A stretch of DNA of 64,000 bases from Opitutia bacterium ISCC 52 (GCA_014529675.2 CP076040.1:2995894-3059893), one strand, 5' to 3'. Shown: positions 25,902 through 36,240, counted from the stretch's first letter. Numbers and translations are program-made. The notes: a model not told the origin generated them from the letters alone.

Positions 25902-28805
25902 TTAGTCTAACTCGTAAACTTCGATGAGTGCTACACCGGTTGTATCACCGACACCTGAAATGGTAGCAGTGTAGGTTCCCGGTTCCAGTGTGACTACGGC
26001 CGCAGCACTTAAGCTTTGGTCAGCCAATGGTGGAGCACCTCCCCACAAATCAGTAATCAACTGACCTTGGGAATCCTGCCAATTATCATTGGTCATAATA
26101 ACGGTGTTAACACCTCCTGTGGTATTGGTAATTGTCAGAAGCGGATCGAGTAGAGGCCCGGAAACGCCAGAGTTTTCCAACTCAGGACCCACTGCTTGGA
26201 TAAGCACTTCTTGCGTAGCATTACCAACCACAAAACCACCGATCAATACATCGTCTCCAATGCCTACCTGACTACGAGTCGATAGGTTGACGAGCTGACC
26301 AAGTGTGATGTCGACTGTATTGTCTTCTACGAACGTCAACTGACTATTCGCAGGGACCGCAGCTGATGTTGGAGCTTCAAAAGTAATAACGCGCCCAGCA
26401 ATAGAGGCGATTTTACCGAGTTCAGTTCCATCGTTCAGGAAAACCAGTTTTCCAGCTTCAACTTCAGGTCCTGGATCCATAGTCATGGTAATCATAGTAA
26501 CTCCAGCATCTGCGGCTTCGGAGCGAGGCGTCGTATCCACAATAGGAGCACCCGGTGAAGTCAGATTTACACCTTGTGCTATGTAGAAGGAACGCAGGTA
26601 AGTATCATCCTTACCTTTTACTTCATCAATGGTTCCGGCAGAAGTGATGAACAGCATCGTATCCAGATTGTTTAAAGTCTGGTTACGGTAGTTTGCATCC
26701 TGATAGACCATGGTCTGTGTTGGGAAATCTCCACCACCTTTGACGTATTGTGTGAAAGTGTTGTTGAAGTGATCCACTACAAACCAGAATTCATACCAGG
26801 TTTGTGTATCGATGGCTGAAGCAGCCAGATCGATGTAATCACCGCCATCACGAATATCGATGATACCGTTGGTTTCAATACGACCTAATACAGAGTAAGT
26901 GCCATACCCCAAAGGAGCGGTAGGCTCAGAACGTGCCGTAGAATCAGCCAAGCCCCAAGTGATGTCAGCTTCTCCAGGAACACCTTCAACCGTTGGGCGA
27001 GCCATTTGGAAGTAGAAGGTGACGGGATCAGATTCCGTAAGCGGATCACTAATCTGTAGAGCTTCTGGAATAGCGAATTCAACTGTCTGGTTCAAAGCAT
27101 CGGTGGTAGATGGAACACCAGGATTGATGGCCAGTGCATTTCCTCCGCTTCCAAATGGATCAGCAACTACAGTCGTGCTTGGTGAAGTGGCAAAGTTGCC
27201 TTCTTCCTGAATTACGGTGAATCCAGCGGGAAGTTCCGTATCACTATCGAGGTCTACAATCTCTTCCCACTCAGCTGCAGCCGGCGGCGGTGGTGAGCTC
27301 AGGTTTACACCTGGAGACATTTGGAAATTACGCACGAAGGTATCATCCTTACCTTTAACTTCATCAACGGTACCAGCTGATGTAATAAACAGCATCGTAT
27401 CAAGATTGTTCACCGTCGCGTTACGGTAATCCGCCGTTTCATAAACCATAGTCTGACCCGGAAAGTCAGATCCACCTTTGATATACTGAGTAAAGGTATT
27501 AGTGAAATGATCCACTACGAACCAAATCTCATACCAAGTCTGAGTTTCGATGGCTTCCGTAGTGAGGTCGATATAATTACCTCCGTCGCGGATGTCGGGA
27601 ATTCCGTTTGTTTCAATACGGCCCAATACAGAATAGGTGCCGTAGCCCAAAGGAGCAGTCGGCTCGGAGCGAGCAGTTGAATCTGCCAAGCCCCAAGTGA
27701 TATCGGCTTCACCAGGAACGCCTTCAACCGTTGGCCGTGCCAACTGGAAATAGAAGGTCACCGGCATGGATTCCGTGATGGGATCCGTTACTTGCAGAGC
27801 TTCTGGAATGGTAAACTCAATGGTTTGATTCAAAGCATCCGTAGTAGAAGGAACACCAGGATTGATTGCCAATGCATTGCCGCCGTCGCCAAATGGATCA
27901 GCAACCACAGTGGTGCTTGGTGAGGTCGCAAAATTACCTTCTTCTTGGATTACGGTGAATCCAGCAGGAAGTTCAGTTCCACTATCGAGGTCTACGATTT
28001 CAGCCCAATCAGCAGGATCACCAGCAGAGGGCGAATCCAAATTGATGCCATCTAAATCGATATAAAGGTCATCAATGTAGGTATCATCTTTTCCTTTAAC
28101 TTCATCAACAGTTCCTGCGGAAGTAATGAAGAGAACCGTATCAAGTGGATTTACGGTTACATTACGGTAGTTGGCATTTTCATACACCATGGTTTGGGTA
28201 GGAAAATCGCTTCCACCTTTGACGTACTGAGTGAACGTACTGGTGAAGTGATCGACAACGAACCAGAACTCATACCAAGTCTGTGTTTCGATAGCTTCGG
28301 TCGTCAGGTCGATATAGTCACCGCCATCACGGATGTCGGGAATACCATTGGTTTCAATACGACCTAATACAGAATAGGTGCCATAGCCCAATGGTGCAGT
28401 TGACTCGGAACGAGCAGTCGAGTCAGCCATTCCCCAAGTAATGTCAGCTTCACCCGGAACGCCTTCGACCGTTGGTCGTGCCATTCTAAAGTAAAAAGTG
28501 ACCGGCTTCGATTCGGTAATAGGGTCGGTAACTTGTAGGCCCTCTGCCAAAGCATATTCAACCGTCTGGTTCAATGCATCGGTTGTAGAAGGAACTCCAG
28601 GGTTGATTGCCAGCACGTTTCCTTGGCCAGCATCAAATGGATCGGCAACAATGGTCGTACTCGGGGAAGTAGCAAAATTACCCTCCTCCTGAATGACCGT
28701 AATTGAATCGGATAATCCCGACTCAAAGTCATCGATCTTCTGGAAAGTCGCGGATAGCGAACCAACAACAAAGATCGAACTCAATGTTAGTAGTATTTTT
28801 TTCAT
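25902..28805 (-). CDS. Secreted protein with three ~245-residue repeats and C-terminal module
   Basis: This 967-residue protein has a signal peptide (ILLTLSSIFVVGSLSA). Residues ~20-755 are three near-copies of one unit (VIQEEGNFATSPSTT ... GEADITWG ... GTYSVLGRIETNGI ... WYEFWFVVDHF ... FITSAGTVDEVKGKDDT). The unit looks like a jelly-roll/LamG-type beta domain and could bind a polysaccharide, but I do not recognise a named family. The copies are ~740 bases apart and highly alike in DNA, suggesting recent duplication. After a spacer (~755-860) comes the C-terminal module shared with the sugar dehydrogenase and GH88 proteins. Being directly downstream of the TonB receptor, it could be a surface sugar-binding partner. 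Confidence 0.85.
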   Translation of the reverse strand: MKKILLTLSSIFVVGSLSATFQKIDDFESGLSDSITVIQEEGNFATSPSTTIVADPFDAGQGNVLAINPGVPSTTDALNQTVEYALAEGLQVTDPITESKPVTFYFRMARPTVEGVPGEADITWGMADSTARSESTAPLGYGTYSVLGRIETNGIPDIRDGGDYIDLTTEAIETQTWYEFWFVVDHFTSTFTQYVKGGSDFPTQTMVYENANYRNVTVNPLDTVLFITSAGTVDEVKGKDDTYIDDLYIDLDGINLDSPSAGDPADWAEIVDLDSGTELPAGFTVIQEEGNFATSPSTTVVADPFGDGGNALAINPGVPSTTDALNQTIEFTIPEALQVTDPITESMPVTFYFQLARPTVEGVPGEADITWGLADSTARSEPTAPLGYGTYSVLGRIETNGIPDIRDGGNYIDLTTEAIETQTWYEIWFVVDHFTNTFTQYIKGGSDFPGQTMVYETADYRNATVNNLDTMLFITSAGTVDEVKGKDDTFVRNFQMSPGVNLSSPPPPAAAEWEEIVDLDSDTELPAGFTVIQEEGNFATSPSTTVVADPFGSGGNALAINPGVPSTTDALNQTVEFAIPEALQISDPLTESDPVTFYFQMARPTVEGVPGEADITWGLADSTARSEPTAPLGYGTYSVLGRIETNGIIDIRDGGDYIDLAASAIDTQTWYEFWFVVDHFNNTFTQYVKGGGDFPTQTMVYQDANYRNQTLNNLDTMLFITSAGTIDEVKGKDDTYLRSFYIAQGVNLTSPGAPIVDTTPRSEAADAGVTMITMTMDPGPEVEAGKLVFLNDGTELGKIASIAGRVITFEAPTSAAVPANSQLTFVEDNTVDITLGQLVNLSTRSQVGIGDDVLIGGFVVGNATQEVLIQAVGPELENSGVSGPLLDPLLTITNTTGGVNTVIMTNDNWQDSQGQLITDLWGGAPPLADQSLSAAAVVTLEPGTYTATISGVGDTTGVALIEVYELD

Positions 28806-28861
28806 AATGTAACTGATGTGTTTTTCGTGATTTCGCTTAGTTATATCCCTTGCGATGAAAA

Positions 28862-31800
28862 TTAGAAATCGATGCCGAACGAAAGTCGGTAACTGCGGGG
28901 TGCGTAGAAGTTCTCTGTGCGGCGTTTGAGAGGAACGCCATCATCTACATAGTGAGCAATGCTCAGACCTTCTGTATCATCTAATACATTGTAGATATTC
29001 AGACGCGCAGTCAGGTAGAGGTCGTTGATAGTCCAGCTGTAGCGAAGAGAAGCATTCATATTCCAGCGTTCTTCCGTCTCAGGTGTACCAAATCGGTTCG
29101 CCGCTAAATCAGTGCCTCCAATAGGAATGGATGTAGCAGCAGGTCCTGTATAGATAACTCCGAGCCCCGCACCCAGCCCATCAAAAACTCCTTCAGTAAA
29201 CCGGTAATTGCTCCACATCGAAGCAGCGTCCTCGGATCCCGTATATAAGCTGGCACCTTGCAGGCCTCCTATCAGGTCAAGAGGACTCACATCACCCATA
29301 GAGATGGGTTGACCATCCTTAGTCACGGTATCAATCACTCCATCGCCGTTGGTATCGGTTTCTTCCAAGCCAAATGCTTCACGACCAAAGGTACGCACCC
29401 AGACATCGTACTCAGTGCCAAAAGCAACCCCTGTTTCTGGGTCAACGACATCAACCAGATTGAAAGAACCGGTGGCTTCCCTCTCCGTATGAGCATAAGC
29501 AAATATCAACTGCCAATTTTCAAGAGGAGAATAAATAAACTGCATGTCATAACCCGTTGCCTCATCGGTATAGGTGACATTCGCTCCTCTGGAATTATTG
29601 ATCGAAGTATTTAATCCGAGCAGAGTTCCTCGTGTTCTACCCCAAAGCATGGGGTCAAAATCATCCGGTCCTGCCTGTGCATTAAAAACTGAGGAACTTC
29701 TTTCGCGATCAGCAAAAGCCTTTTCCAAGTAATAGCGCCATGGCTGTCCCGTAGGATCCCCATTCTTGTCAATAGCGGGCATGTCCAGTTTATCATACTG
29801 TAGATAAACCGCGTTTCTGGGATTAGTCGTATCCGAGAATGTTCCTTCAATGCCAAGTAAGCCTTCTGGCCAGTCAAACTGACGACCAACAATATTTCCT
29901 TCATCATCCCGGATAAACTGTAAGACCTTTTGAATTTCGATACCATCTTCGTCGAAATAGTGACGATCGATTGAATAAGACAACGGCGCCACATCATCTG
30001 TGATGAGTCTCGGATCAAACCCTGTATCTTCGTTGGCTTCTTCGTCGATTGCATTGACGCCACCAACCCAGCGAGCAGGGGCTGGTGCTCCCTGAAATCT
30101 CCAAACCGCATTTTCACGCTCAATCCTGTAGGCAGATATCGTTCCGCTAAATTTTCCGTCGTTGATATCAAACTTGATACCGATCTCTTCACTTGTACTG
30201 GTTTCAGAAGGAAGGCCGAGCAGGTTTCCATCGCGAGCACCTGTGTTGGGTGTCAGGCCCTCTGCACGAACTCCGTAAATGGTAATATCATCCGTAAGAC
30301 GGTAATTAAGAGCTAATGTCTTGGTAGTCGTTTTCTCAGCCTCATCAGCATTTGGAATATATTCACTCACACCATCAGGTAAGGGGAAGAAACCAAATGT
30401 TTCATTATTTGGATTGCTTACAATATCACTGGCAGGTGCGATCTCCAAAGCTGGACCATCGTAGTCCGGACCAAACTCAGCAAACTCATCGAATCGATCC
30501 CACAAACGATCTCTAGAGTGAAAGCGATCATGCCGAGCACCGGCGATAATACCAATTTTTTCGTCCCATATTTGCCCTTGATAGAGAGCGTAGTGGCCTG
30601 TGAACCACACCTCCGCATTGCGGTACTGTCTACCAGGCATTCCGAGTGGCTCGCCATTATAACGGATTACGCTTTGGTCATTGATGTTGCGTACTTGCAA
30701 TTGGTCATTGTCAGCAATTTCGAGTTTATCCGCGTATTGCCAATTAATGCGAGGATTCCCGATCGTAAAGTCAGCTTCGTCTTTAATATCATGCCGACCA
30801 ACCAGGAAGGTGTGTTTGTGATTTTTACCAAACAACTCTGTTTCGAAATTGTAGGTTGCACGCAAACGATACTGTTCAGTGGTCGTATCCTCAGGATCAT
30901 TCTCCCACCAGTAGCGAACCATTCGATAGTCCCTTAGATCACGACGATCGCCTTCAGGAGAAGGAACATGCTCGTTTTGAAATATTGTCACGTTCTCGTC
31001 TAACCAGTCGATGATCGCCTGCGGATTCTCCGTATTGGGATCATTCGGACGCTCAGTAAGCACACCTTTTAATTGCAGAGCGCGCTCCGTGTTAACCAGT
31101 GTTGAAATGTTTACATCGAACTGATCTTCACGTGCATCCGTCATGAACATTCCGGCTGAGATCGTCAAATTCTCAATCGGAGTGATGTCGAGGTTGGCCA
31201 TGAAATTCGATTCACGACGTTGGTGATAGGTATCCGGTCCAGTGATACGATAAGTTTGAGGCAACCCCCCGTATGCTTGATTCTTGGTCCAGCTGATTTG
31301 TTCACCAAATTCGTTACGGAAATTCTGATCGATGGCTGCATTCACATTATCATAGATAAACTGGTCACCAATACCGGTCTCAATCTGGTCAGCGTATTGA
31401 CCTTCCAGAAACAATGAGAGCTTTTCGGTCTGCCAGGTCAGCTGTCCTACATAGTACTCTAGCTCCTTACCTCTCCAGTCAGTCCAATGATCGCGTTCTT
31501 CATAAGCAGTCGCAAATCGGTAGTTGAGCTGACCACCCAGAAAATTTTCTGCCAACGGACCGGTCACATCGATCGTGCTTCTAAGATAGCCTTCGCTGCC
31601 GATCCCAAAGGTAACCTCTTGTACCGGTGCAGAAAGGGGACGCTTCGGAATCACGTTTACGATACCGGACAATACACCAATACCATATAAGAGTGAGTTC
31701 GGGCCGCGGACCACTTCCATGCGCTCAACATTGGCCGTATCAATGATTCCCCCAAGGATCGTTCCGTACTGCGCAATAAGTCCACCGTAGCGAAAACCAT

Positions 31801-32293
31801 CCCGGTTTTGAAAAGGAACATTAAATCCACGAATGATTGTTACATTGGCAAAGCGACCTCCTGTGCCCCCACGAGATGAAGGAGATCGGTCAGCACTATC
31901 CACTTCATTGGCACCTGGCGTGTTAGCTCCATCTGTGCTCACACCATCGCCAGCAGAAAATTCTTGTAGGAAAACACCTGCTGAATAAGCCAGCGCTTCG
32001 TCAAAGTTTGTGGCACCGGTATCCTCAATAAATTCCGCATTAAGAACCTCAATCGCCATGGGTATATCCTTTATAGCGGTATTGAGACTGGTTCCAGAAG
32101 TTGAGTTCGTGGACCGGTAACCATCATCCGTGGATACATCCACTGTGAAGGGTGATAACTGGTAAATATCACCTTCAACTTCTTCATCCTCATTCTGAGC
32201 GAATGCGGAGTGAGTCAGTCCAAACAACAAATAAGCTCCAACTGCCGCCAAGCAAGTAGTTCGGAATCGGGGAGGTAGAATAGGATTTTGCAT
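28862..32293 (-). CDS. TonB-dependent outer membrane receptor
   Basis: The product is 1143 residues from ATG at 32293, chosen because it gives a clean signal peptide (TTCLAAVGAYLLFGLTHSAFA); ATG at 32347 would add 18 residues. After the signal come the SPFTVDVSTDDGY segment typical of Opitutae receptors, a plug domain (~60-210; ERMEVVRGPNSLLYG is the classic plug end), and a large beta-barrel. The last residues, YRLSFGIDF, end in Phe as barrel proteins do. It should import large oligosaccharides across the outer membrane with TonB energy. It heads the minus-strand block and is divergent from the LacI regulator, which probably controls it. Confidence 0.93.
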   Translation of the reverse strand: MQNPILPPRFRTTCLAAVGAYLLFGLTHSAFAQNEDEEVEGDIYQLSPFTVDVSTDDGYRSTNSTSGTSLNTAIKDIPMAIEVLNAEFIEDTGATNFDEALAYSAGVFLQEFSAGDGVSTDGANTPGANEVDSADRSPSSRGGTGGRFANVTIIRGFNVPFQNRDGFRYGGLIAQYGTILGGIIDTANVERMEVVRGPNSLLYGIGVLSGIVNVIPKRPLSAPVQEVTFGIGSEGYLRSTIDVTGPLAENFLGGQLNYRFATAYEERDHWTDWRGKELEYYVGQLTWQTEKLSLFLEGQYADQIETGIGDQFIYDNVNAAIDQNFRNEFGEQISWTKNQAYGGLPQTYRITGPDTYHQRRESNFMANLDITPIENLTISAGMFMTDAREDQFDVNISTLVNTERALQLKGVLTERPNDPNTENPQAIIDWLDENVTIFQNEHVPSPEGDRRDLRDYRMVRYWWENDPEDTTTEQYRLRATYNFETELFGKNHKHTFLVGRHDIKDEADFTIGNPRINWQYADKLEIADNDQLQVRNINDQSVIRYNGEPLGMPGRQYRNAEVWFTGHYALYQGQIWDEKIGIIAGARHDRFHSRDRLWDRFDEFAEFGPDYDGPALEIAPASDIVSNPNNETFGFFPLPDGVSEYIPNADEAEKTTTKTLALNYRLTDDITIYGVRAEGLTPNTGARDGNLLGLPSETSTSEEIGIKFDINDGKFSGTISAYRIERENAVWRFQGAPAPARWVGGVNAIDEEANEDTGFDPRLITDDVAPLSYSIDRHYFDEDGIEIQKVLQFIRDDEGNIVGRQFDWPEGLLGIEGTFSDTTNPRNAVYLQYDKLDMPAIDKNGDPTGQPWRYYLEKAFADRERSSSVFNAQAGPDDFDPMLWGRTRGTLLGLNTSINNSRGANVTYTDEATGYDMQFIYSPLENWQLIFAYAHTEREATGSFNLVDVVDPETGVAFGTEYDVWVRTFGREAFGLEETDTNGDGVIDTVTKDGQPISMGDVSPLDLIGGLQGASLYTGSEDAASMWSNYRFTEGVFDGLGAGLGVIYTGPAATSIPIGGTDLAANRFGTPETEERWNMNASLRYSWTINDLYLTARLNIYNVLDDTEGLSIAHYVDDGVPLKRRTENFYAPRSYRLSFGIDF

Positions 32294-32628
32294 AGAAAAT
32301 GCTTCGTTGCGCTTATTTAACGCTGTTCGAAACGTCTCCCTAACCATAGGAAGACAGTGTTTAGAGAGTGGTTCTAGAATGGGGTTTATGTACTGATATT
32401 AAATAATTAACAACGATTAATTAATAATTATTAATTGCACTCAAGAAAAAAATCTGCATATTTTTCATTATTCTCAATTATTAACCATCGTCATTCCTGA
32501 TAGTTATCATGCCACCAACAATGGTAAACATCTACTTATTAATAATCCTTAAAGACTGAGTTCGAACTTGATTAATAAGTATTATAAATTTTAAATTATA
32601 ACTTACTCTTTTATAGGATCAACTCTAC
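32294..32628. promoter_or_regulatory. Divergent promoter region with AT-rich inverted repeats
   Basis: This 335-base spacer separates the TonB receptor (minus) from the LacI regulator (plus). It is very AT-rich from 32390 on. An 11-base perfect inverted repeat, TACTTATTAAT (32533-32543) and ATTAATAAGTA (32571-32581), lies 48 bases before the regulator start. A third related block, GATTAATTAATAATTATTAA, sits at 32415-32434. These are candidate operators for the LacI protein. I cannot point to a firm promoter pair. Confidence 0.5.
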
Positions 32629-33702
32629 ATGTCCTCCCAACCCTCGAAGCGGATTTCGCAGACCCAAATTGCTAGGGAATTAGGCTATTCCCAGGCTTTG
32701 GTATCGATGGTTCTCAATGGGCGCAAACAAGGCATTTCCGAGGAAGCCTATAAGCGCATCTGGGATTACGCTATTACCCATGGCTACTCTCCACGCGGTA
32801 TGAATATTGATACCGTTCGGGAATCAGCCTCAACGACCACCGTTGGCTACATTTTAAGATCTCCTCTTAAACTGGCAACCAAGAGTAACTTTTTCAGTCA
32901 CGTACACCAGGGCATGTATAACCAGCTCGACCAACATGGAATCAAGATGGTGTTTCTCGGTTCTGAGGATGACATCGAAATTGATAAACTTCCTGAGTTC
33001 AAGGCCATGACCAATACCGTGAAAGGTATCGTCATCATGGGAGAAGTTCAACCTGCCTTCCTGGAAGAAGTGCGAAAACTGGATCTTCCCATCACCTACA
33101 CTTCGGCGAGGGCGACCGGCAAATGCCATTCAGTCCTTTCCAACGAACAAGAAAGCGGTTCCATGCTCGTAGACCACCTCTACGAATTGGGCCATAGAAA
33201 ATTCGCTTGGCTCGGAGGAAACAAATTTATGGGTCGCCACAAGGAACGTTTCGAAGGGGTTGTAGAGGCATTGACCGGATACGATCTTTCGATAGACCCT
33301 GATGCAATCGCCCGCCTCAAAGGTGCGGACCGCATGGAGGGCTCGAATGCAGCCAAACAAATTATTGAAGCCAATAAAGACAATCTCCCAACGGCATGGA
33401 TTTGCCTCAACAGCCTTATGGCACGCGGCGCAATCAGCTATCTCTTTCAACATGGTTATCGCATTCCTGAAGATGTGAGCCTAGCCGCCATTGATATGAC
33501 CAACGTCTGCACGGAAGAAAATCCACAAATCACCAGTGCAAGTGCTCTCCCAGAGGACATGGGATCCGAAGCGGCCAGAATCTTACTAGATTCTATCAAT
33601 GGATCTGTTCGTTCTCTAATGGACGTGACCCTCCCCTCTCAGCTCCGAGTGCTCGACTCGACCGGCCCAGTATCGAATTCGGTAGTCAAGGAAGAAGCCT
33701 AA
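32629..33702 (+). CDS. LacI-family transcriptional regulator
   Basis: This 357-residue protein has an N-terminal LacI helix-turn-helix (RISQTQIARELGYSQALVSM, residues ~8-27, then VLNGRKQGISEEAYKRI) and a C-terminal sugar-binding domain of the periplasmic type (residues ~70-345; VGYILRSP, GIVIMGEVQPAF, HLYELGHRKFAWLGG, VSLAAIDM). It is divergent from the TonB receptor gene with AT-rich inverted repeats between them, so it probably represses or activates the receptor operon and itself. The inducer is likely a breakdown product of the locus substrate; that is inference. Confidence 0.93.
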   Translation: MSSQPSKRISQTQIARELGYSQALVSMVLNGRKQGISEEAYKRIWDYAITHGYSPRGMNIDTVRESASTTTVGYILRSPLKLATKSNFFSHVHQGMYNQLDQHGIKMVFLGSEDDIEIDKLPEFKAMTNTVKGIVIMGEVQPAFLEEVRKLDLPITYTSARATGKCHSVLSNEQESGSMLVDHLYELGHRKFAWLGGNKFMGRHKERFEGVVEALTGYDLSIDPDAIARLKGADRMEGSNAAKQIIEANKDNLPTAWICLNSLMARGAISYLFQHGYRIPEDVSLAAIDMTNVCTEENPQITSASALPEDMGSEAARILLDSINGSVRSLMDVTLPSQLRVLDSTGPVSNSVVKEEA

Positions 33703-33907
33703 CAGTTTAGGGCAAAAGCCCCCAATTCTAGGCGAATTCGTATTAATTCGACCCCCTTTCTCCTCTGCTCATGACGCTTAGAGCAGAAATATTTCTCATA
33801 AATCGAGAAGAATCTTGCATGGGCAAGGATTCCATTTAGCGGTATTAGTGACATCCACGGGCCTATAATAGGACATTCGATTCAAACGATTCTTCCTCGT
33901 TACCACC

Positions 33908-35281
33908 ATGAATAAGAAAGCCATTTTTTCTCGCCGCAAGTTCCTGGCTGCTTCCGCAGCCACAGTCGCCTTTCCGACTATCATCCCTTCTAGTGCTCTT
34001 GGGGCAGGCGATAAGCTGGCTCCATCTAATCGCATCAATGTGGCTTGCTTGGGCTTTGGAACGATTGCCTATACGACGGTGCCCAATTTTCTGAATAACG
34101 ACAGTGTTCAGGTCGTAGCCATGGCCGATGCCAACCGTCATTCAGGCAATTATGGATACCAGGGCGAGAAAATGGGTGGCCGTTTGGCTGGCATGCAGAT
34201 GGTCAATGAGCACTATGCTAAATCTACGGGGATGCTTAATTATCAGGGTTGTCGGGCCTATGAAGATTTTCGTGAGCTTCTGGATAATGAGGATGTCGAT
34301 GCGGTTAACATCTCTACCCCTGATCATTGGCACGCCGTCATGGCTATCTACTGCGCCAACAAAAAGATCCACGTATATGGCCAAAAACCATTATCAGTGA
34401 CTGTTGAAGAAGGGCGCGCCATGGCTAATGCCATTGCTAAAAATGGAGTAACCTTTCAAACCGGCAGCCAACAACGCTCCGAATCCCAATTTAGAGAAGC
34501 GGTGGAATTTGTCCGTAATGGTCGCATCGGAAACCTAAAGAAGATCCATATCAAAATCCCAGGTGGACACTCCAATTGGAATCAGATGGGGAAGCGCAAA
34601 AAACCAGAGGAGATTCCAGTTGGCCTCAACTACGACCTATGGGAAGGCCCAGCTCCGCACCGTGAGTATCGACCCGCAACTCTCCCCCTCAATTGGCGTC
34701 ACAATTTCGATTACTCGGGCGGCATGATCACCGATTGGGGTGCTCATCATGTGGACATTTCACAATGGGCCATGGGCATGGATAAGAGTGGTCCCACGCA
34801 AATCGACATTGATCACGCAAAACTACCCGATGAAGACGACCTCTACAATACCGCAACTGCCTTCAAGTTTACCTGCACCTATGAAAGCGGCGTTCAAATG
34901 ATCGTCCAAGATAACCGAGGTGACCCCAATGGAATCACCTTTGAAGGCGATAACGGAAAGAAAATCATGGTTCGCCGTGGAAGCATCACAATGGATCCGG
35001 TAGTCCTCCGTCGTGAGCGCATCCAAAACAATGAATGGCATGCTTACAAAAGCAGCGATCATGTCGGCAATTTCATTGATTGTATCAAAAGCGGGAAACA
35101 AACCGTTGCTCCTGTGGAAGCTGCTCACCGCACCATTTCCATCTGCCACCTGGCCAACATCGCTATCCGCCTTGGTCGCAAAACGCTCAAGTGGAATCCA
35201 AAGCGAGAAAAGATCATTGGTGATAAAGAAGCTAGCCAGTACCTAAGCAAACCGATTCGAGGTAATTGGCGCCTAAGGTAG
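33908..35281 (+). CDS. Gfo/Idh/MocA-family oxidoreductase with Tat signal
   Basis: The protein has 457 residues and starts with a twin-arginine signal (FSRRKFLAASAATVAF), so it is exported folded. A Rossmann NAD(P)-binding domain follows (VACLGFGTIAYTTVPNFL, ~42; NISTPDHWHAVMAIYC, ~135; YGQKPLSVTVEEG with Lys ~155). The C-terminal half is the usual beta domain (DYSGGMITDWGAHHVDISQW). Exported members with a bound cofactor are common in Verrucomicrobia and Planctomycetes and act on sugars, often as redox-neutral hydrolases or dehydrogenases. It is downstream of the LacI gene with a 205-base gap, so may have its own promoter. Confidence 0.88.
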   Translation: MNKKAIFSRRKFLAASAATVAFPTIIPSSALGAGDKLAPSNRINVACLGFGTIAYTTVPNFLNNDSVQVVAMADANRHSGNYGYQGEKMGGRLAGMQMVNEHYAKSTGMLNYQGCRAYEDFRELLDNEDVDAVNISTPDHWHAVMAIYCANKKIHVYGQKPLSVTVEEGRAMANAIAKNGVTFQTGSQQRSESQFREAVEFVRNGRIGNLKKIHIKIPGGHSNWNQMGKRKKPEEIPVGLNYDLWEGPAPHREYRPATLPLNWRHNFDYSGGMITDWGAHHVDISQWAMGMDKSGPTQIDIDHAKLPDEDDLYNTATAFKFTCTYESGVQMIVQDNRGDPNGITFEGDNGKKIMVRRGSITMDPVVLRRERIQNNEWHAYKSSDHVGNFIDCIKSGKQTVAPVEAAHRTISICHLANIAIRLGRKTLKWNPKREKIIGDKEASQYLSKPIRGNWRLR

Positions 35282-35360
35282 GCTGTGGCTTTCAGTCTAC
35301 TACCCTTGTGATTGCCGGAATATTGATTTCCAGCGATGTTGATTCAGTCACTCTAATCCC

Positions 35361-36215
35361 CTACCCGACTTCGGGACTGGCGAGAGTGAATTGACAGTCT
35401 GGCAAACCCGGAAATGGATTCTTATTTAAATACATCCGATAGAACGGACGCTGAGTTTCGAAACCGAGTGACAGGAGGAATTCCCTGAACGCCGATTTAC
35501 TGGTGTGGATATCCACTGTTACCGGGTTATCCTCCAGGTGTTTAGCTGTCAGTGAAAAGAGCTGGCACGCGAGCGCCTCCGATTGAGCAAAGAGCGGCCC
35601 AACTTGGTGATAGAGCGTTCCTTCACGAATGAGTAAGAAGCCTGTGACCTCACCCTGGCATCTGGCAATCCATCCAACATCCAGGCGACTTCCGGCCAAA
35701 TAATGAATCAGGCCTACCCTACTCGCTCCAAACGTTTGCGAATCAAATTCAATGAGATCCGGTATATCCGATTCCTGGATACGCTGGATTAAATCCTTGG
35801 AAGGAGACCCGACGGGCGCACTGAGCGAAGTTGCAATCATCCGTTGGAGTTCCAACTCCACAACAAACCCGAGTTTCTCATATACATGACTTCCGGCGGG
35901 GGAAGCATCGAGTTTGATGGATTGGCAGTCTTTTAATCGAGTGATGACTTCATTCAACAAAGCAGTGCTGACTCCGTATTTACGGTACGGTTTCTCCACA
36001 ATCATCATACCAATCCAAGCGACTTGGTTGTTGTAGTTGATCGCCATGACCGTACCCACCACTTGGTCATCTACTTCGGCAACTAGACAAAGACCAGGAT
36101 CGTGCTTTAAGTAGAAGGCCCAATCGGCCACCTTTTGATTCCAGCCCTCGGCATTCTTCAGGCGCATAGCAGCCGGAAGATCTGTCTCGCGCATTTGCCT
36201 GATTGAGAAATCCAT
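35361..36215 (-). CDS. GNAT-family N-acetyltransferase, two-domain
   Basis: The protein has 284 residues. Residues ~3-140 form a GNAT domain (FSIRQMRETDLPAAMRL start; acetyl-CoA loop region VEKPYRKYGVSTALL, ~75; VYEKLGFV, ~112). Residues ~150-270 look like a second, more divergent domain of the type found in YitH-like acetyltransferases (RIQESDIPDLIEFD; GFLLIREGTLYHQVGPLF; LLSLGFETQRPFYRMY). The CoA loop is less canonical than RGxGIG, but the layout is clear. It converges on the oxidoreductase gene with a 79-base gap. The substrate is unknown. Confidence 0.85.
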   Translation of the reverse strand: MDFSIRQMRETDLPAAMRLKNAEGWNQKVADWAFYLKHDPGLCLVAEVDDQVVGTVMAINYNNQVAWIGMMIVEKPYRKYGVSTALLNEVITRLKDCQSIKLDASPAGSHVYEKLGFVVELELQRMIATSLSAPVGSPSKDLIQRIQESDIPDLIEFDSQTFGASRVGLIHYLAGSRLDVGWIARCQGEVTGFLLIREGTLYHQVGPLFAQSEALACQLFSLTAKHLEDNPVTVDIHTSKSAFREFLLSLGFETQRPFYRMYLNKNPFPGLPDCQFTLASPEVG

Positions 36216-36240
36216 AAGGTGTTTTTGAGAGTTTTTAGGC

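Noticed and set aside
29611-30240. Open frame of 209 codons inside the TonB receptor gene in another frame
   Set aside because: The receptor frame is continuous, with family motifs throughout.
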